DNA of 64,000 nucleotides from positions 4,269 to 68,268 of the forward strand of contig JAQEDJ010000006.1 in NCBI GenBank assembly GCA_027669525.1, given 5' to 3'. Numbering within the stretch: position 1 is the stretch's first letter; each line of letters starts with the position of its first letter. This document shows positions 9,590 through 17,682 of the stretch, piece after piece. A model generated the notes under the pieces. It saw nothing but the letters and a program-made list of their open reading frames with translations. It had not been told where the DNA came from and made no database searches. Made by a program: the position numbers and the translations under genes. The stretch comes from Coriobacteriaceae bacterium AM48-5 (lineage in GTDB: Bacteria > Actinomycetota > Coriobacteriia > Coriobacteriales > Coriobacteriaceae).

Positions 9590-9846
9590 CCTCTTGCCTC
9601 TTTCGCGTCGTAGTCTCATTGCGTTTCAGAGCCAAACGATGCCCGGCAGGGCTTGCCCCCGTCTTGCGGCGCCGTCGCGCAATCTGTGTTCTCGATAAAC
9701 CATAAGCCTCCATGCGGACATTCCCAAGAGCCGATCAAGCGGCTCAAGGACACGTTCAAAAGAGGCAGTTAAGGTCTTCGTTCTCTGTCCGCCATCTATC
9801 ATACGACAAAGAGGCATCTATATCCTGTATTCTTTTTTTAGGTCAA
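9590..9846 (-). other. Long structured leader of nrdD
   Basis: About 257 nt lie between the NrdR-type box and the nrdD start. The transcript orientation contains hairpin-forming pieces such as GAGCC gcttgatc GGCTC and a GC-rich GGGGGCAAGCCC segment. No riboswitch consensus that I recognise is present. A 63-codon open frame crosses it but has no convincing ribosome site. Confidence 0.4.
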
Positions 9847-9862
9847 ACACAACATATAGTGT
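9847..9862. promoter_or_regulatory. NrdR-box-like operator upstream of nrdD
   Basis: ACACAACATATAGTGT is a near-palindrome that matches the NrdR consensus (ACAC, AT-rich core, GTGT) closely. NrdR boxes normally occur in pairs about three helical turns apart; a much weaker second match may lie near 9813-9831. It fits repression of nrdD-nrdG by NrdR with ATP or dATP. Confidence 0.65.
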
Positions 9863-10105
9863 TTCAGCAGGTCAAAGCAATTAGTCATTTTGCAGACGCA
9901 TTAAAAATGAGGGGTATTTGACAAGTCGGTAAAACGTTACCAACACGGCTACCTGCATGGCAGTTATAAAACCCCCTTAGTCAAGCCGCTGACAAATCCT
10001 ACCAAAACCAAGCCGCTCACGCCAAAAGAATCCAAAAATTTGTGCTTGACCAACATGTTGCGGTCGCCTCTTGCCATGCCCGTTCGCCTTATTGATCCAT
10101 TCAAG
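9863..10105. other. Intergenic stretch between the nrdD promoter and the genomic island
   Basis: AT-rich compared with its neighbours. I see no open frame with a ribosome site, no RNA gene and no long inverted repeat. It ends at the partial tRNA-Val copy that marks the island edge. Confidence 0.5.
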
Positions 10106-10162
10106 CTGCAAACATTTGGTGGGCGTTACAAAAATTGAACTTGTGACCTCTTCCGTGTCAGG
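10106..10162 (-). repeat. Distal attachment-site copy (tRNA-Val 3' half)
   Basis: It contains the complement of CCA, the acceptor 3' strand, the T arm and the 3' side of the anticodon arm of tRNA-Val, with nothing of the 5' half. Relative to the intact gene the T-arm second pair is swapped (G-C to C-G) and the last pair is G-U, so pairing is kept. It therefore derives from a different functional tRNA allele and is not decayed sequence. Confidence 0.75.
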
Positions 10163-10486
10163 CCGAAACCGAAAACCATCCGTACTATATCGCAACGTTT
10201 GCAACGCACCGTTTTTGCCTGTAGGTTTGCAAAAGCTACCGTCCGTATCGCTCATACCGTTAACCTGTGTCCACAACGTTGGTGGAATGTTTGGTGGACC
10301 ATCTGGTGAACTGCCAGATAGACGGGAGAAACGGGCGAGCGATATTCTACACGCCGGGCTCGGCAAGATTATAAACAACCGCTTTAGACCCTCGGATATC
10401 GCTCTCCCGTTTCCAAGAGCTCATATCGCTACGCATTTTAAGTAAGGCGTGTAGCCGCCTCTAATGAAAGTGAGGATGCTGTAATT
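10163..10486. other. Non-coding end of the island
   Basis: Open frames cross this 324-base stretch on both strands but none has a credible start, ribosome site or recognisable domain. It may hold the remnant of an integrase-end region, but nothing in it can be identified. Confidence 0.4.
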
Positions 10487-12280
10487 CTATTCCGATGCAG
10501 CTGGTAAAAATCTTGCGATTGGCCAACTAAACAACACGGCCCTCTGGTCATCGTCGAGGTTCTGAATACAATCATTTGAAAAATCCGGCTTATCGAGTAG
10601 CGCATATGCGCAGGCCTTGTCTGTGACGGAAGAGTCGACAGATAGGGCAATACTTCTCAGCGCCTTTTGCTCGCTTGTCGATAAGGCGCCCAACCGCTTG
10701 CTAATTTGCGCCGAGTTAATTACATATGCACTGTTGCCGGAATCAAGACTGAACAGCGCGTCAGCCAGGAGGCGGCAACAGCCAAATAGCTGTGCTTCGC
10801 ATACGGCGTCAGCATCAATAGCGGCCAGCATGTCAAGCAGTTTTAAGGTGGAGGCTTCGGAATTCTTCTCTGTTATTGGAAAGCGCTCTAGACAGCTAGC
10901 AAAACTATCCGCATTGATATTTGCTGCCAGCTGATAGTCCTCGGCCGTCAAGCACAGTAGGCCCGGCACTGGCGAGAAATCCTCCGGCTTGGGAGACTCT
11001 TGAACACCCGGAGTAAAGCACACGCTGGCATCCATGGGATTGAACAAGTTATAGAGTCCGTCAGCGTTTCGCTTTGCGAACACCTTTACCCTCGTGCCCA
11101 AAATATCGAAGTTAAGATTGATGAGGTCATCCTCGAAGCAATCCAGCTCAATAGCTTGCCCTTCAATAAAGGCAAGCTGAAGCCGTCTAATATTTCTCCA
11201 ATCCGTTCCGTTAAGCTTTGCCGGATCCCATACAGCGGAGATTTCAAGCCGGTCGAGTAAACGAGCAAATGGCTCAATCTCTTGAATATGCTCATCTATT
11301 TCTCGTTCGAAAGCGTCATCAAAATGCACGCGCCCATGAATTCGGCTATTTATTATCAACTCACCGGTATGCTGTATTTCCTTTGCAAGAAGGAGATCCC
11401 TTAAACGTTCCCGAACACCCCCTGTATAGGTAAGGCTGACACTGGGCCGTTCTCCAAATCGAACGACGAAGCCACCAAATTTAATGTAGCTCCCCTCTTG
11501 GTCTTCCCCAATCATGCCCATAATGGTTTCAGAATGCTCGGACGTACTGATTGAGCACGGGCATCCCGCTTCTATGGCACATACATTTTCAAGCTTGTCA
11601 ATCGCATAGGATTCGCCATTCGGAGCAACACCGTAGAGATATGCGCCGTTTGCGAGTGAGGCTAACGAAAATGGGAGTTCGTCCGAATAGAGGGTCTTGA
11701 CAATTTGGATTTTAGAGTAGTTTGGAATAGAGCAGCCGTCCTTTGCCTTCTCTCCAGGAACGACAAGGGTGACATTGCCCTGCTTCCGCGCATCCCGCAC
11801 AAAGTCACGGCACAGCCTTTCGAGCTGTCTAGGCTTATCGGATAAGGGGTCGAATCGGTCACTTAGCGTTTTCTGGCCGCTGTCATTGAGCTGTGACAGA
11901 GCCTTATTGATGTCGTAGGGCAGATACTGTTTGTAGTAGATGCCGTCTAGGGTCAAGTCAGGATTTAAAAAGACTTTGAAATAAAGGACTCCGTGAAAAA
12001 CTGTTGCGTACTTCTTCAAATCCTCTACACAGACACGTACCTTTGGATGCTCGCTGTGACGTCTGCTTACTGTAGCCTTTACTTGCGCGTCGATTTCTCC
12101 AATTAGGGTTGCTTTCGTCAGAGATTCTCCACTGTAGACCTCTATGCGCCCATCGGTACACACCCCTTTGTCATTCTTGTCCAAATGGGGAAGTATGGTA
12201 GGAACGCAAGAAAAGGCTTCCTCCACTTTGGCGATACCGACTTCTTCAATCTTCTTGTTATCGGGTTTGCTTCTGCTCAA
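10487..12280 (-). CDS. Large unrecognised protein with DUF4365/PD-(D/E)xK-like N terminus
   Basis: 597 residues. The N-terminal ~130 residues follow the DUF4365 nuclease-like pattern: a helix with E20, then TDGRIEV (D43, E47), then DAQVKA (Q66, K68), and strands ending in GVLYFKVFLN. The remaining ~450 residues are not recognised; they look like mixed alpha/beta regions followed by a helical C-terminal domain. No membrane segment is seen. It is the last gene of the island, on the same strand as the restriction-modification pair, so a defence role is plausible but unproven. The start codon is a TTG at 12280 with a weak ribosome site, so the N terminus is uncertain. Confidence 0.6.
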   Translation of the reverse strand: MSRSKPDNKKIEEVGIAKVEEAFSCVPTILPHLDKNDKGVCTDGRIEVYSGESLTKATLIGEIDAQVKATVSRRHSEHPKVRVCVEDLKKYATVFHGVLYFKVFLNPDLTLDGIYYKQYLPYDINKALSQLNDSGQKTLSDRFDPLSDKPRQLERLCRDFVRDARKQGNVTLVVPGEKAKDGCSIPNYSKIQIVKTLYSDELPFSLASLANGAYLYGVAPNGESYAIDKLENVCAIEAGCPCSISTSEHSETIMGMIGEDQEGSYIKFGGFVVRFGERPSVSLTYTGGVRERLRDLLLAKEIQHTGELIINSRIHGRVHFDDAFEREIDEHIQEIEPFARLLDRLEISAVWDPAKLNGTDWRNIRRLQLAFIEGQAIELDCFEDDLINLNFDILGTRVKVFAKRNADGLYNLFNPMDASVCFTPGVQESPKPEDFSPVPGLLCLTAEDYQLAANINADSFASCLERFPITEKNSEASTLKLLDMLAAIDADAVCEAQLFGCCRLLADALFSLDSGNSAYVINSAQISKRLGALSTSEQKALRSIALSVDSSVTDKACAYALLDKPDFSNDCIQNLDDDQRAVLFSWPIARFLPAASE

Positions 12281-12363
12281 TAGTCAGTCATCCCATGTTG
12301 CAATGAATACTTCTGAAGTTGACAACTCGGCTCTTTTCCGAGGCGCTCCCTAAAGTCAAGAGA

Positions 12364-13326
12364 TCAATAAGGCCCCAGAAACTTCTCTCCATCAAGGTGA
12401 ATCATATGGTCAGGCGTATCAGCGCACCACGCTTCAGTTTCCCAAGCCAAGTCACCAAGATAACCTTGCATGACTTTTCTGTTTGGGAAACATGAAACGA
12501 GTATCAGCTCATGCCCACTTTCACCAAACAGCTGAATTAGTTCCCGCTTTCGAGTCACATCAACTGGGCCATGGCTCGAACACGCTTCCATGAGATAAAG
12601 CCAGTTCTTCTCTTCAAGCCACACAATTAAATCCGGTTCTTTGCCTCTGGGCGGCATTACCACGTTGATGTGCTTGAGCGTTTCGGCTTCGACCCTCTCA
12701 TTCTCCTTGCTCGTGTCACCGATATAGAGAACCGATGCGCCGGGAGAAAACCTCGGACAGAACTCCTCAACCATGTTTTTCACAAGAAGATTCTGTCCGC
12801 CAGCTGACAGTCGAATACTTGAACCGTTCGGAAGGATAACGGGGATTTTAACAAGCTCGCGTTTCTCTTCGACCCTTTCAAGCCATGTTTCGATATTCTC
12901 TTTGTACCGAACCAGCTCGTTGCTGAAATCATCTTCGCCATAGTGTTTCAGCAACTCGACTGTCTGCGCACTCAACCGGTAGTTCCATTTCGGAGAATTG
13001 ATTGGTCGAGCGGGATTGTCGGCGTTCTCCTCTACAAGACCCACCTGAATAAACTGATGCAACGTAAACCGCCGTATCGTCTCCCGTGTATTCGGCTTGT
13101 ACTCGACACGGAATTCTTCCGCAATCCAATCCATAATGGCACGAGTGCCGAGCATCAAGTTGGTTGCGTTAGACCATCCGTCGCCCAGTCCAAGCCCGGC
13201 AAGCGCGAGCAAAACCATTGCTGAACGTTGATTGCTCCTCTCCTCATCCATGTCTAGGCACTTCAGAAAGAGCTGGGCACCCTCAATCGTAACGGTGTCA
13301 CGAGCTACATCATAAGTGAGCGACAC
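12364..13326 (-). CDS. BsuBI/PstI-family type II restriction endonuclease
   Basis: 320 residues with the family's diagnostic C-terminal block: SVLYIGDTSKENER, then PDLIVWLEEKNWLYLMEACSSHGPVDVTRKREL (a PD-(D/E)xK-like core), then ETEAWCADTPDHMIHLDGEKFLGPY. The N-terminal ~120 residues are a winged-helix-like domain. Characterised members cut CTGCAG, so this specificity is predicted, not shown. The gene starts with a GTG inside the last 22 nt of the methylase gene, indicating coupling. No frame damage is present. Confidence 0.88.
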   Translation of the reverse strand: MSLTYDVARDTVTIEGAQLFLKCLDMDEERSNQRSAMVLLALAGLGLGDGWSNATNLMLGTRAIMDWIAEEFRVEYKPNTRETIRRFTLHQFIQVGLVEENADNPARPINSPKWNYRLSAQTVELLKHYGEDDFSNELVRYKENIETWLERVEEKRELVKIPVILPNGSSIRLSAGGQNLLVKNMVEEFCPRFSPGASVLYIGDTSKENERVEAETLKHINVVMPPRGKEPDLIVWLEEKNWLYLMEACSSHGPVDVTRKRELIQLFGESGHELILVSCFPNRKVMQGYLGDLAWETEAWCADTPDHMIHLDGEKFLGPY

Positions 13327-14704
13327 TGCGCATCAACCTCCTCTTGGCTGATTCCCTGATACCATTGCTCTCCCAAGATGGACAATGACGATCTCGAGGG
13401 CGTTGGCATGGCATTGAGGTCGCTTGCATTGACCTGCGTGCTTCCAGATCGCGAGCGAAACCACTCTTCAATTTGGGTACTACGGAGCCATAGGGAGAGA
13501 CCATTTGCCTCTAGCTCCGTCATCGGGACGGTTTTTCTTGGCGTCCCGGCATGAATATAGTTTAGATGATTCTCCAATGCCTCCGCTTCTAGAAGGCTTA
13601 GGGGATAGGCCTTGACTCTGCGACACTCCTCTTTTGAAGAGAAACGCTTGACCACAACGAAGCTACCTGGCCAATCAATTGTTTGCGTTGCTTTTCCGCA
13701 CTGCAATCAATCCACTGAGCCTTTCCTTCCTTAACTGGATGCTTGAACCCATCATCTGAGAAGTTGCAAGAATAGATGAGTCGATGCAGCCCTTCTTTGA
13801 AATCGAAACTCAATACATTACGAGACCGAAAGTCAACCACTTTTCCCGTGCTCGCACACAAACCTTCCTCTTTGAGCGTTTTGAGCTTTCCCAACACAGC
13901 GGGTTCTACGGGCCGAACGCGAACTGTCTTGTCTCCTGCCTCATCAACAAGACAGGAAAAAGGATATGAGTTGACGGTCTGTTCGCCAGTTTTGTCCTGT
14001 GATTCGGAAACGCGAACCTCTACCTTCTGCCTATCCTTTGATATGGCGAGAAGCATAGTCTCTTGCAGCACATCGGTATCTGAGAAAACCTCAGTTCGCG
14101 AGCCATAGATATGAAATGCGTCGATGGACACTCTATCGAACATCCACTCGCGAAACGCTTGGAAATACTGTCCGTTCATCCACGAGCGCGGAACGATGGC
14201 AACGCACTGTCCCCCTGGTTTCAACGCCTTAATGGCGAGCATCAAGAACGCTGAGTAAAGATTTGGCGAACGCACTGGCAAAGCCGCTTGCCTCGGGTCG
14301 TCTGCCGCCATCTTCTTGTAAGGGGGATTCAAGATAACGCGGTCGTAATCACTTTCGATAGGTGCAGACAACGCATCCGCATTAATCGTTTTGTGTGCAA
14401 TACCTAGTCGGTTCAACTCGGCATCGAAGATGGAGGCGAGGCGGGAATCCAACTCAACCCCATCAACAAACACGTTGTTGTCGTATCGCTCCGCCAACGC
14501 GACGGACAGGATGCCAGTACCGGCCCCCAAGTCAAGGCACTTAAAGTGATCAGGGCCTATATTGTCAGACATCATCGATGTAGCCAGCAACGCCGTCTGG
14601 TATGGAGTCAGATACTGGGAATAGTCTTCCCGCATATCGACAGTTGTGCTGGCAACTGTCGCCGTCCTTGTATCCTCTGCACTCAATAGGGCAGCTGACG
14701 TCAT
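13305..14704 (-). CDS. PstI/BsuBI-type adenine-specific DNA methyltransferase (frame broken once)
   Basis: The SAM-binding motif is LDLGAGTGILSVALAERY and the catalytic motif is NPPY (VILNPPYKK), an N6-adenine methylase signature; order and length match M.PstI/M.BsuBI-type enzymes. The frame is lost in the TTTT run at 13692-13695 (AAAA on the coding strand). One extra A joins WIDCSAEK to ATQTIDWPGSFVVVKRF and gives 466 residues. Because other genes in the window show the same class of error, I do not call it a pseudogene, although phase variation cannot be excluded. The ATG follows GAGAGGA. Confidence 0.85.
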
Positions 14705-14756
14705 GCTTAATTCCTCTCATCCAGCGCAAAGCGCCTTCAAATCCATCTATCAAATC

Positions 14757-14933
14757 TTATCTCTCCGTGTGGACAAAATATTGGACGCCGCCTCTTGAAA
14801 GACCTTCGATAACCTTGCCACGAACAAGCAATTCCTCAAGCTGTGGCACAGAAACGGCAAATGGCCCATATCGAAATCTGGGCATATTGTTCACAAAGCC
14901 GTTGCGACAATCCATCACTTGACGAAAAGGCAC
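14757..14933 (-). CDS. Small unrecognised protein upstream of the methylase
   Basis: About 58 codons from a GTG at 14933, or 52 from an ATG at 14915, ending at TAA. The sequence is protein-like (MPRFRYGPFAVSVPQLEELL, then VIEGLSRGGVQYFVH) with an amphipathic helix between two short strands. It is on the same strand as the restriction-modification genes, 52 nt upstream of the methylase. It could be a small regulator or the surviving C terminus of a longer gene cut at the island edge. I cannot assign a family, and the ribosome site is weak. Confidence 0.4.
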   Translation of the reverse strand: MPFRQVMDCRNGFVNNMPRFRYGPFAVSVPQLEELLVRGKVIEGLSRGGVQYFVHTER

Positions 14934-15013
14934 GTTAAGTTTGCAAGTCAGTGGACAATTGATGCCCTAAAGCAAAACAGCCCAGAGGACATAGCCTCTG
15001 GACTGCGAACATT

Positions 15014-15088
15014 TGGTGGGCGTTAGAAGATTTGAACTTCTGACCTCTTCCGTGTCAGGGAAGCGCTCTCCCCCTGAGCTAAACGCCC
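15014..15088 (-). tRNA. tRNA-Val (GAC)
   Basis: The minus strand folds as a standard cloverleaf: acceptor GGGCGTT/AACGCCC, anticodon arm CTTCC-CTGACAC-GGAAG giving anticodon GAC, T arm AGAAG-TTCAAAT-CTTCT, and an encoded CCA. It follows tRNA-Gly by 3 nt and shares its transcript. Its 3' half is the attachment site of the island. Confidence 0.95.
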
Positions 15089-15091
15089 AAA

Positions 15092-15167
15092 TGGAGCGGA
15101 CAACGGGGCTCGAACCCGCGACCCCAACCTTGGCAAGGTTGTGCTCTACCAACTGAGCCATGTCCGC
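15092..15167 (-). tRNA. tRNA-Gly (GCC), copy 1
   Basis: Acceptor GCGGACA/TGTCCGC, anticodon loop TTGCCAA (anticodon GCC), T loop TTCGAGC, encoded CCA. It is identical to the copies at 17565 and 17789. It is the first gene after the promoter at 15173-15230. Confidence 0.95.
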
Positions 15168-15172
15168 CTGCG

Positions 15173-15230
15173 AGGATTTAATATACGGGATAATCCACCC
15201 AAATGCAAGAACTTTTTTTGAAAAGTTTTG
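15173..15230 (-). promoter_or_regulatory. Stable-RNA promoter for tRNA-Gly/tRNA-Val
   Basis: On the minus strand: TTGCAT (-35), 17-nt spacer, TATATT (-10). Immediately upstream of the -35 is a self-complementary AT tract, CTTTTCAAAAAAAG followed by TTC. The same arrangement precedes the other two tRNA units. Confidence 0.8.
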
Positions 15231-15308
15231 CGACACCCTCGCGAACCTCGCGAAGACATCAGCCACCACGGAAAGCGCAGGCAAACGCAAACTCGCCGCA
15301 AGAGGCCC

Positions 15309-17040
15309 CTACAACTCAGCAAGCATGATCCAGGCAGAACTGTCCTGCGCGAGCCTGCCGTCTGCAAGCGGTGATGAGGTGAGCAGGACCCTGCCCGCCG
15401 GCAGCTCCACGGGTGCTGCACCGAAGTTCGTCACACACGCCCAGCCGTTGTCGCGGCGATAGGCGATGACGCCGCCCTCAGCGCCCTCGGCACCATCCGC
15501 AAGGCCGGTGCGCCCGTCAAGATCGAGCCACGCGAGATCGTTGGCGCACCCGCGCAGCTTGCGCCGCAGCCAGAGGGCGTCACGATAGAGCGCAAGCATC
15601 GATGTCGGGTCCGCTTCTTCCCTATCGGCAGCGTAATCGGAAAACCATGCAGGCTGCGGCAGATGGGGCGCCGCATCGGCGTCCGCCGGTGAAAACCCAA
15701 ACGATCCGCCCTGCACGGGATCGTCCGCTGCCACCCACGGCAGGGGCACACGGCAGCCGTCGCGCCCCTTCTCGCGCTTCGGTCCGTGCGTATTGGTCGC
15801 AGTAGGATCTTCGAGTGCGGCCCACGGGATATCGGCCACCTCAAAAAAGGCCGAGCTCCTCACCCTGATACACGTATGTCGAGCCCGGAAGCGCCAGCTC
15901 GAGCAAAAGGCCGCCCGCGCGCGCGCTCGCCGAGTTCACGGTCCTCGTCATAAGACGACCCGTCGCGTAAGAGCCAGTCGAGCGCAATCTGGTGGTAGCG
16001 CGTCGCCTTGATCTGCGGCAGGGCATAGCGCGTCGCCACGCGCGGCACGTCGTGGTTGGAGAGCACCCAGGTCGAGGCGGAATCGGATTCTATAGCTGCC
16101 TTCAAGCCCTCCTCGATTGCAGCGTGCATGTCATCATAGGTCCAAGTGGCCTTGGCAAACTCAAAGTTGAATGTCTGGCCAAGCTCGCTGGGACGCGCGT
16201 AGAGATACTGGCGCTCGGGCAGCACCCACGCCTCGGCAACGGCGCTGCGTGGCGGATCATAGCGGTCGAACACGCGGCGCCACTCGCGATAGATCTCGTG
16301 GACCTCGTTGCGGTCCCACAGCGGATGGGTGCCGTCCTCAACCATGTCATCGCCCTCGGCGAGATGCCACCGGTCGAGGTCATCGCGGTCGAGATCCTTG
16401 GCGAGACCGTGCGCCACATCAATGCGAAAGCCATCGACGCTCGATCGCTCCAAAACGCCAGGACGTCGCAAAAGAACGCATGAACCTCGGGGCACGACCA
16501 GTCAAAGTCCGGCTGCTCGGGCGTAAACATGTGCAGATACCACTGACCGTCCGCGACGCGCGTCCAGGCGGGGCCACCAAAGTTGGCATTCCAATTGGTG
16601 GGAGGCAGCTCGCCGTGCTCGCCGCGACCATCGCGGAAGATATAACGGGCGCGCTCGGGCGATCCGGGGCCGGCGGCAAGAGCGGCTTTGAACCAGGGGT
16701 GCTGGTTGGACGAATGGTTGGGCACGATGTCGACGATGACCTTGATGCCGTGCGCATGAGCCGCGGCGATCATGTCATCGAAGTCGTCAAGCGAGCCGAG
16801 ACGTGGGTCGACATCGCAGTAGTCCGCCACATCATAGCCGCCATCGACGAGAGGCGATGGGTAAAACGGGCTCAGCCAGATGGCCTCGATACCCAGCCGC
16901 TCAAGATAGTCCATCTGCTGGGTAATGCCCGCGATATCGCCCAGACCCGAACCAGTCGAATCCTTAAACGAGCGCGGGTAGATTTGATAAATCGCGGCAT
17001 CGGACATCCATGGGCGCGAAGAGGACTTTTCTGTAGCCAT
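15309..17040 (-). CDS. GH13 alpha-glucosidase / oligo-1,6-glucosidase-like (frame broken three times)
   Basis: Retaining alpha-glucosidase of the alpha-amylase family, likely acting on short alpha-glucosides in the cytoplasm (no signal peptide). Visible blocks: AAIYQIYPRSFKDSTGSGLG, IWLSPFYPSPLVDGGYDVADY, VDIVPNHSS, DGFRIDVAHG (nucleophile Asp), AVAEAWV (acid/base Glu) and LSNHDVPR. The breaks are at 16450-16451 (one G lost on the coding strand), near 15911-15928 (probably GC lost from a GC repeat) and 15843-15848 (one extra T). Joining them gives about 577 residues, the family length. Three breaks make true decay possible, but each is the same error type seen in intact essential genes. Confidence 0.82.
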
Positions 17041-17137
17041 GGGATGAATCTCCCTTGCAACGAGGTTTTGCGAGATGCCCACGATGATACGCCCAAAGCT
17101 GACATTCACGGCAAACAACGCCGCAGCCACGCCCCAA

Positions 17138-17165
17138 AACGCTCGCTCCCTCTCGGGTTCGAGCC
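17138..17165. repeat. 28-base direct repeat, copy 1
   Basis: Begins AACGCTCGCTCCC and ends GGGTTCGAGCC. An identical copy lies at 17484-17511. It contains a T-loop-like GGTTCGA and may derive from a tRNA end. Confidence 0.7.
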
Positions 17166-17226
17166 TCCTGGGACGAATCGATCGATTAGTGAAAAGAACG
17201 GAAGACTTACTCCCCCGGCCACGACA

Positions 17227-17330
17227 GCGAGCGGGCTCCGGGTACCCCAGGTTGCCGCGAAAGAGGAGGGTAGCGTACTTTATGTACGCGACCGACGATT
17301 GAGGGGCAAGATGGGGTACCCGGGGCTCGC
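17227..17330. repeat. Long nested hairpin element E2 (second type)
   Basis: The outer arms pair through CCGGGTACCCCA / TGGGGTACCCGG, flanked by GCGAGC / GCTCGC with a small bulge, plus a shorter TTGCC/GGCAA step. The inner hairpin is GCGTAC tttat GTACGC. The architecture matches E1, E3 and E4, but the linkers differ: neither TTCCGCA nor TGYCCGA is present. It sits between the GH13 start and the tRNA cluster terminator in a gene-free stretch. Confidence 0.65.
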
Positions 17331-17341
17331 GCAGCGTCAAC

Positions 17342-17371
17342 AAAAAAACGCGGTTCGTTAGAACCGCGTAA
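17342..17371 (-). terminator. Intrinsic terminator of the tRNA-Gly/Cys cluster
   Basis: Minus strand: ACGCGGTTC taac GAACCGCGT followed by a run of seven U. It lies directly after the truncated tRNA-Gly end, as expected if it once terminated an uninterrupted cluster. Confidence 0.85.
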
Positions 17372-17483
17372 GATAGTTGGAGCGGACAACGGGGCGTCCG
17401 CGTATCCGCTTCGCGGATCCGCACCGGCTTCGGCCGCCTGCCGGCGTCCTCGCCAGCTCGCTACAAACGCTCCGCGTTTGCTT

Positions 17484-17511
17484 AACGCTCGCTCCCTCTC
17501 GGGTTCGAGCC
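17484..17511. repeat. 28-base direct repeat, copy 2
   Basis: Exact copy of 17138-17165, located inside the insertion at the tRNA-Gly end and followed by different sequence. Confidence 0.7.
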
Positions 17512-17525
17512 CAAGCGATGGGTAC

Positions 17526-17556
17526 GAAAAAGCCCGGCTACCGTAGTAGTCGGGCT
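17526..17556 (-). terminator. Intrinsic terminator after tRNA-Gly copy 2
   Basis: Minus strand AGCCCGACTAC / GTAGCCGGGCT hairpin followed by UUUUUC. It lies 8 nt past the CCA end. Confidence 0.8.
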
Positions 17557-17564
17557 GCTGCGTT

Positions 17565-17640
17565 TGGAGCGGACAACGGGGCTCGAACCCGCGACCCCAA
17601 CCTTGGCAAGGTTGTGCTCTACCAACTGAGCCATGTCCGC
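17565..17640 (-). tRNA. tRNA-Gly (GCC), copy 2
   Basis: Same sequence as the copy at 15092, with anticodon GCC and encoded CCA. It is the last gene of the Gly-Cys-Gly cluster and the apparent target of the 187-bp insertion. Confidence 0.95.
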
Positions 17641-17682
17641 ATATGTAAAACAAAACGGGCGCCGGAGCGCCCGGATGTTGCC

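Larger units (their letters stand above)
10106..15059. mobile_element. Restriction-modification island in the tRNA-Val gene
   Basis: A 57-base direct repeat bounds the region: 10106-10162 and 15003-15059 agree at 52 of 57 positions. The right copy is the 3' half of the intact tRNA-Val(GAC), and the left copy is a detached 3' half of the same tRNA running from the CCA end through the anticodon loop. This is the signature of tyrosine-recombinase integration into a tRNA gene. The 4.9-kb interval carries the methylase, endonuclease and a large putative nuclease on the minus strand, and is visibly richer in A+T than flanking DNA. No integrase remains. Confidence 0.75.
17377..17582. mobile_element. 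187-bp insertion at the 3' end of tRNA-Gly, flanked by 19-bp repeats
   Basis: The last 19 bases of tRNA-Gly, reading TTGGAGCGGACAACGGGGC on the plus strand, occur at 17377-17395 and again inside the intact tRNA at 17564-17582. The detached copy touches the old terminator. The intervening DNA holds small hairpins, a 28-base repeat and a terminator but no gene. This pattern fits a tiny integrated element or the scar of one. Confidence 0.45.

Noticed and set aside
9590-9846. Cobalamin riboswitch upstream of nrdD
   Set aside because: The conserved cobalamin core segments are not found, and the class III enzyme does not use B12.
10071-10445. Possible small genes over the left island end
   Set aside because: The frames on either strand are produced by translating a tRNA fragment and lack ribosome sites or family resemblance.
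15309-17040. GH13 gene as a true pseudogene
   Set aside because: It has three breaks, but each is the same kind of small indel found in essential genes here, and the restored protein retains all catalytic residues.
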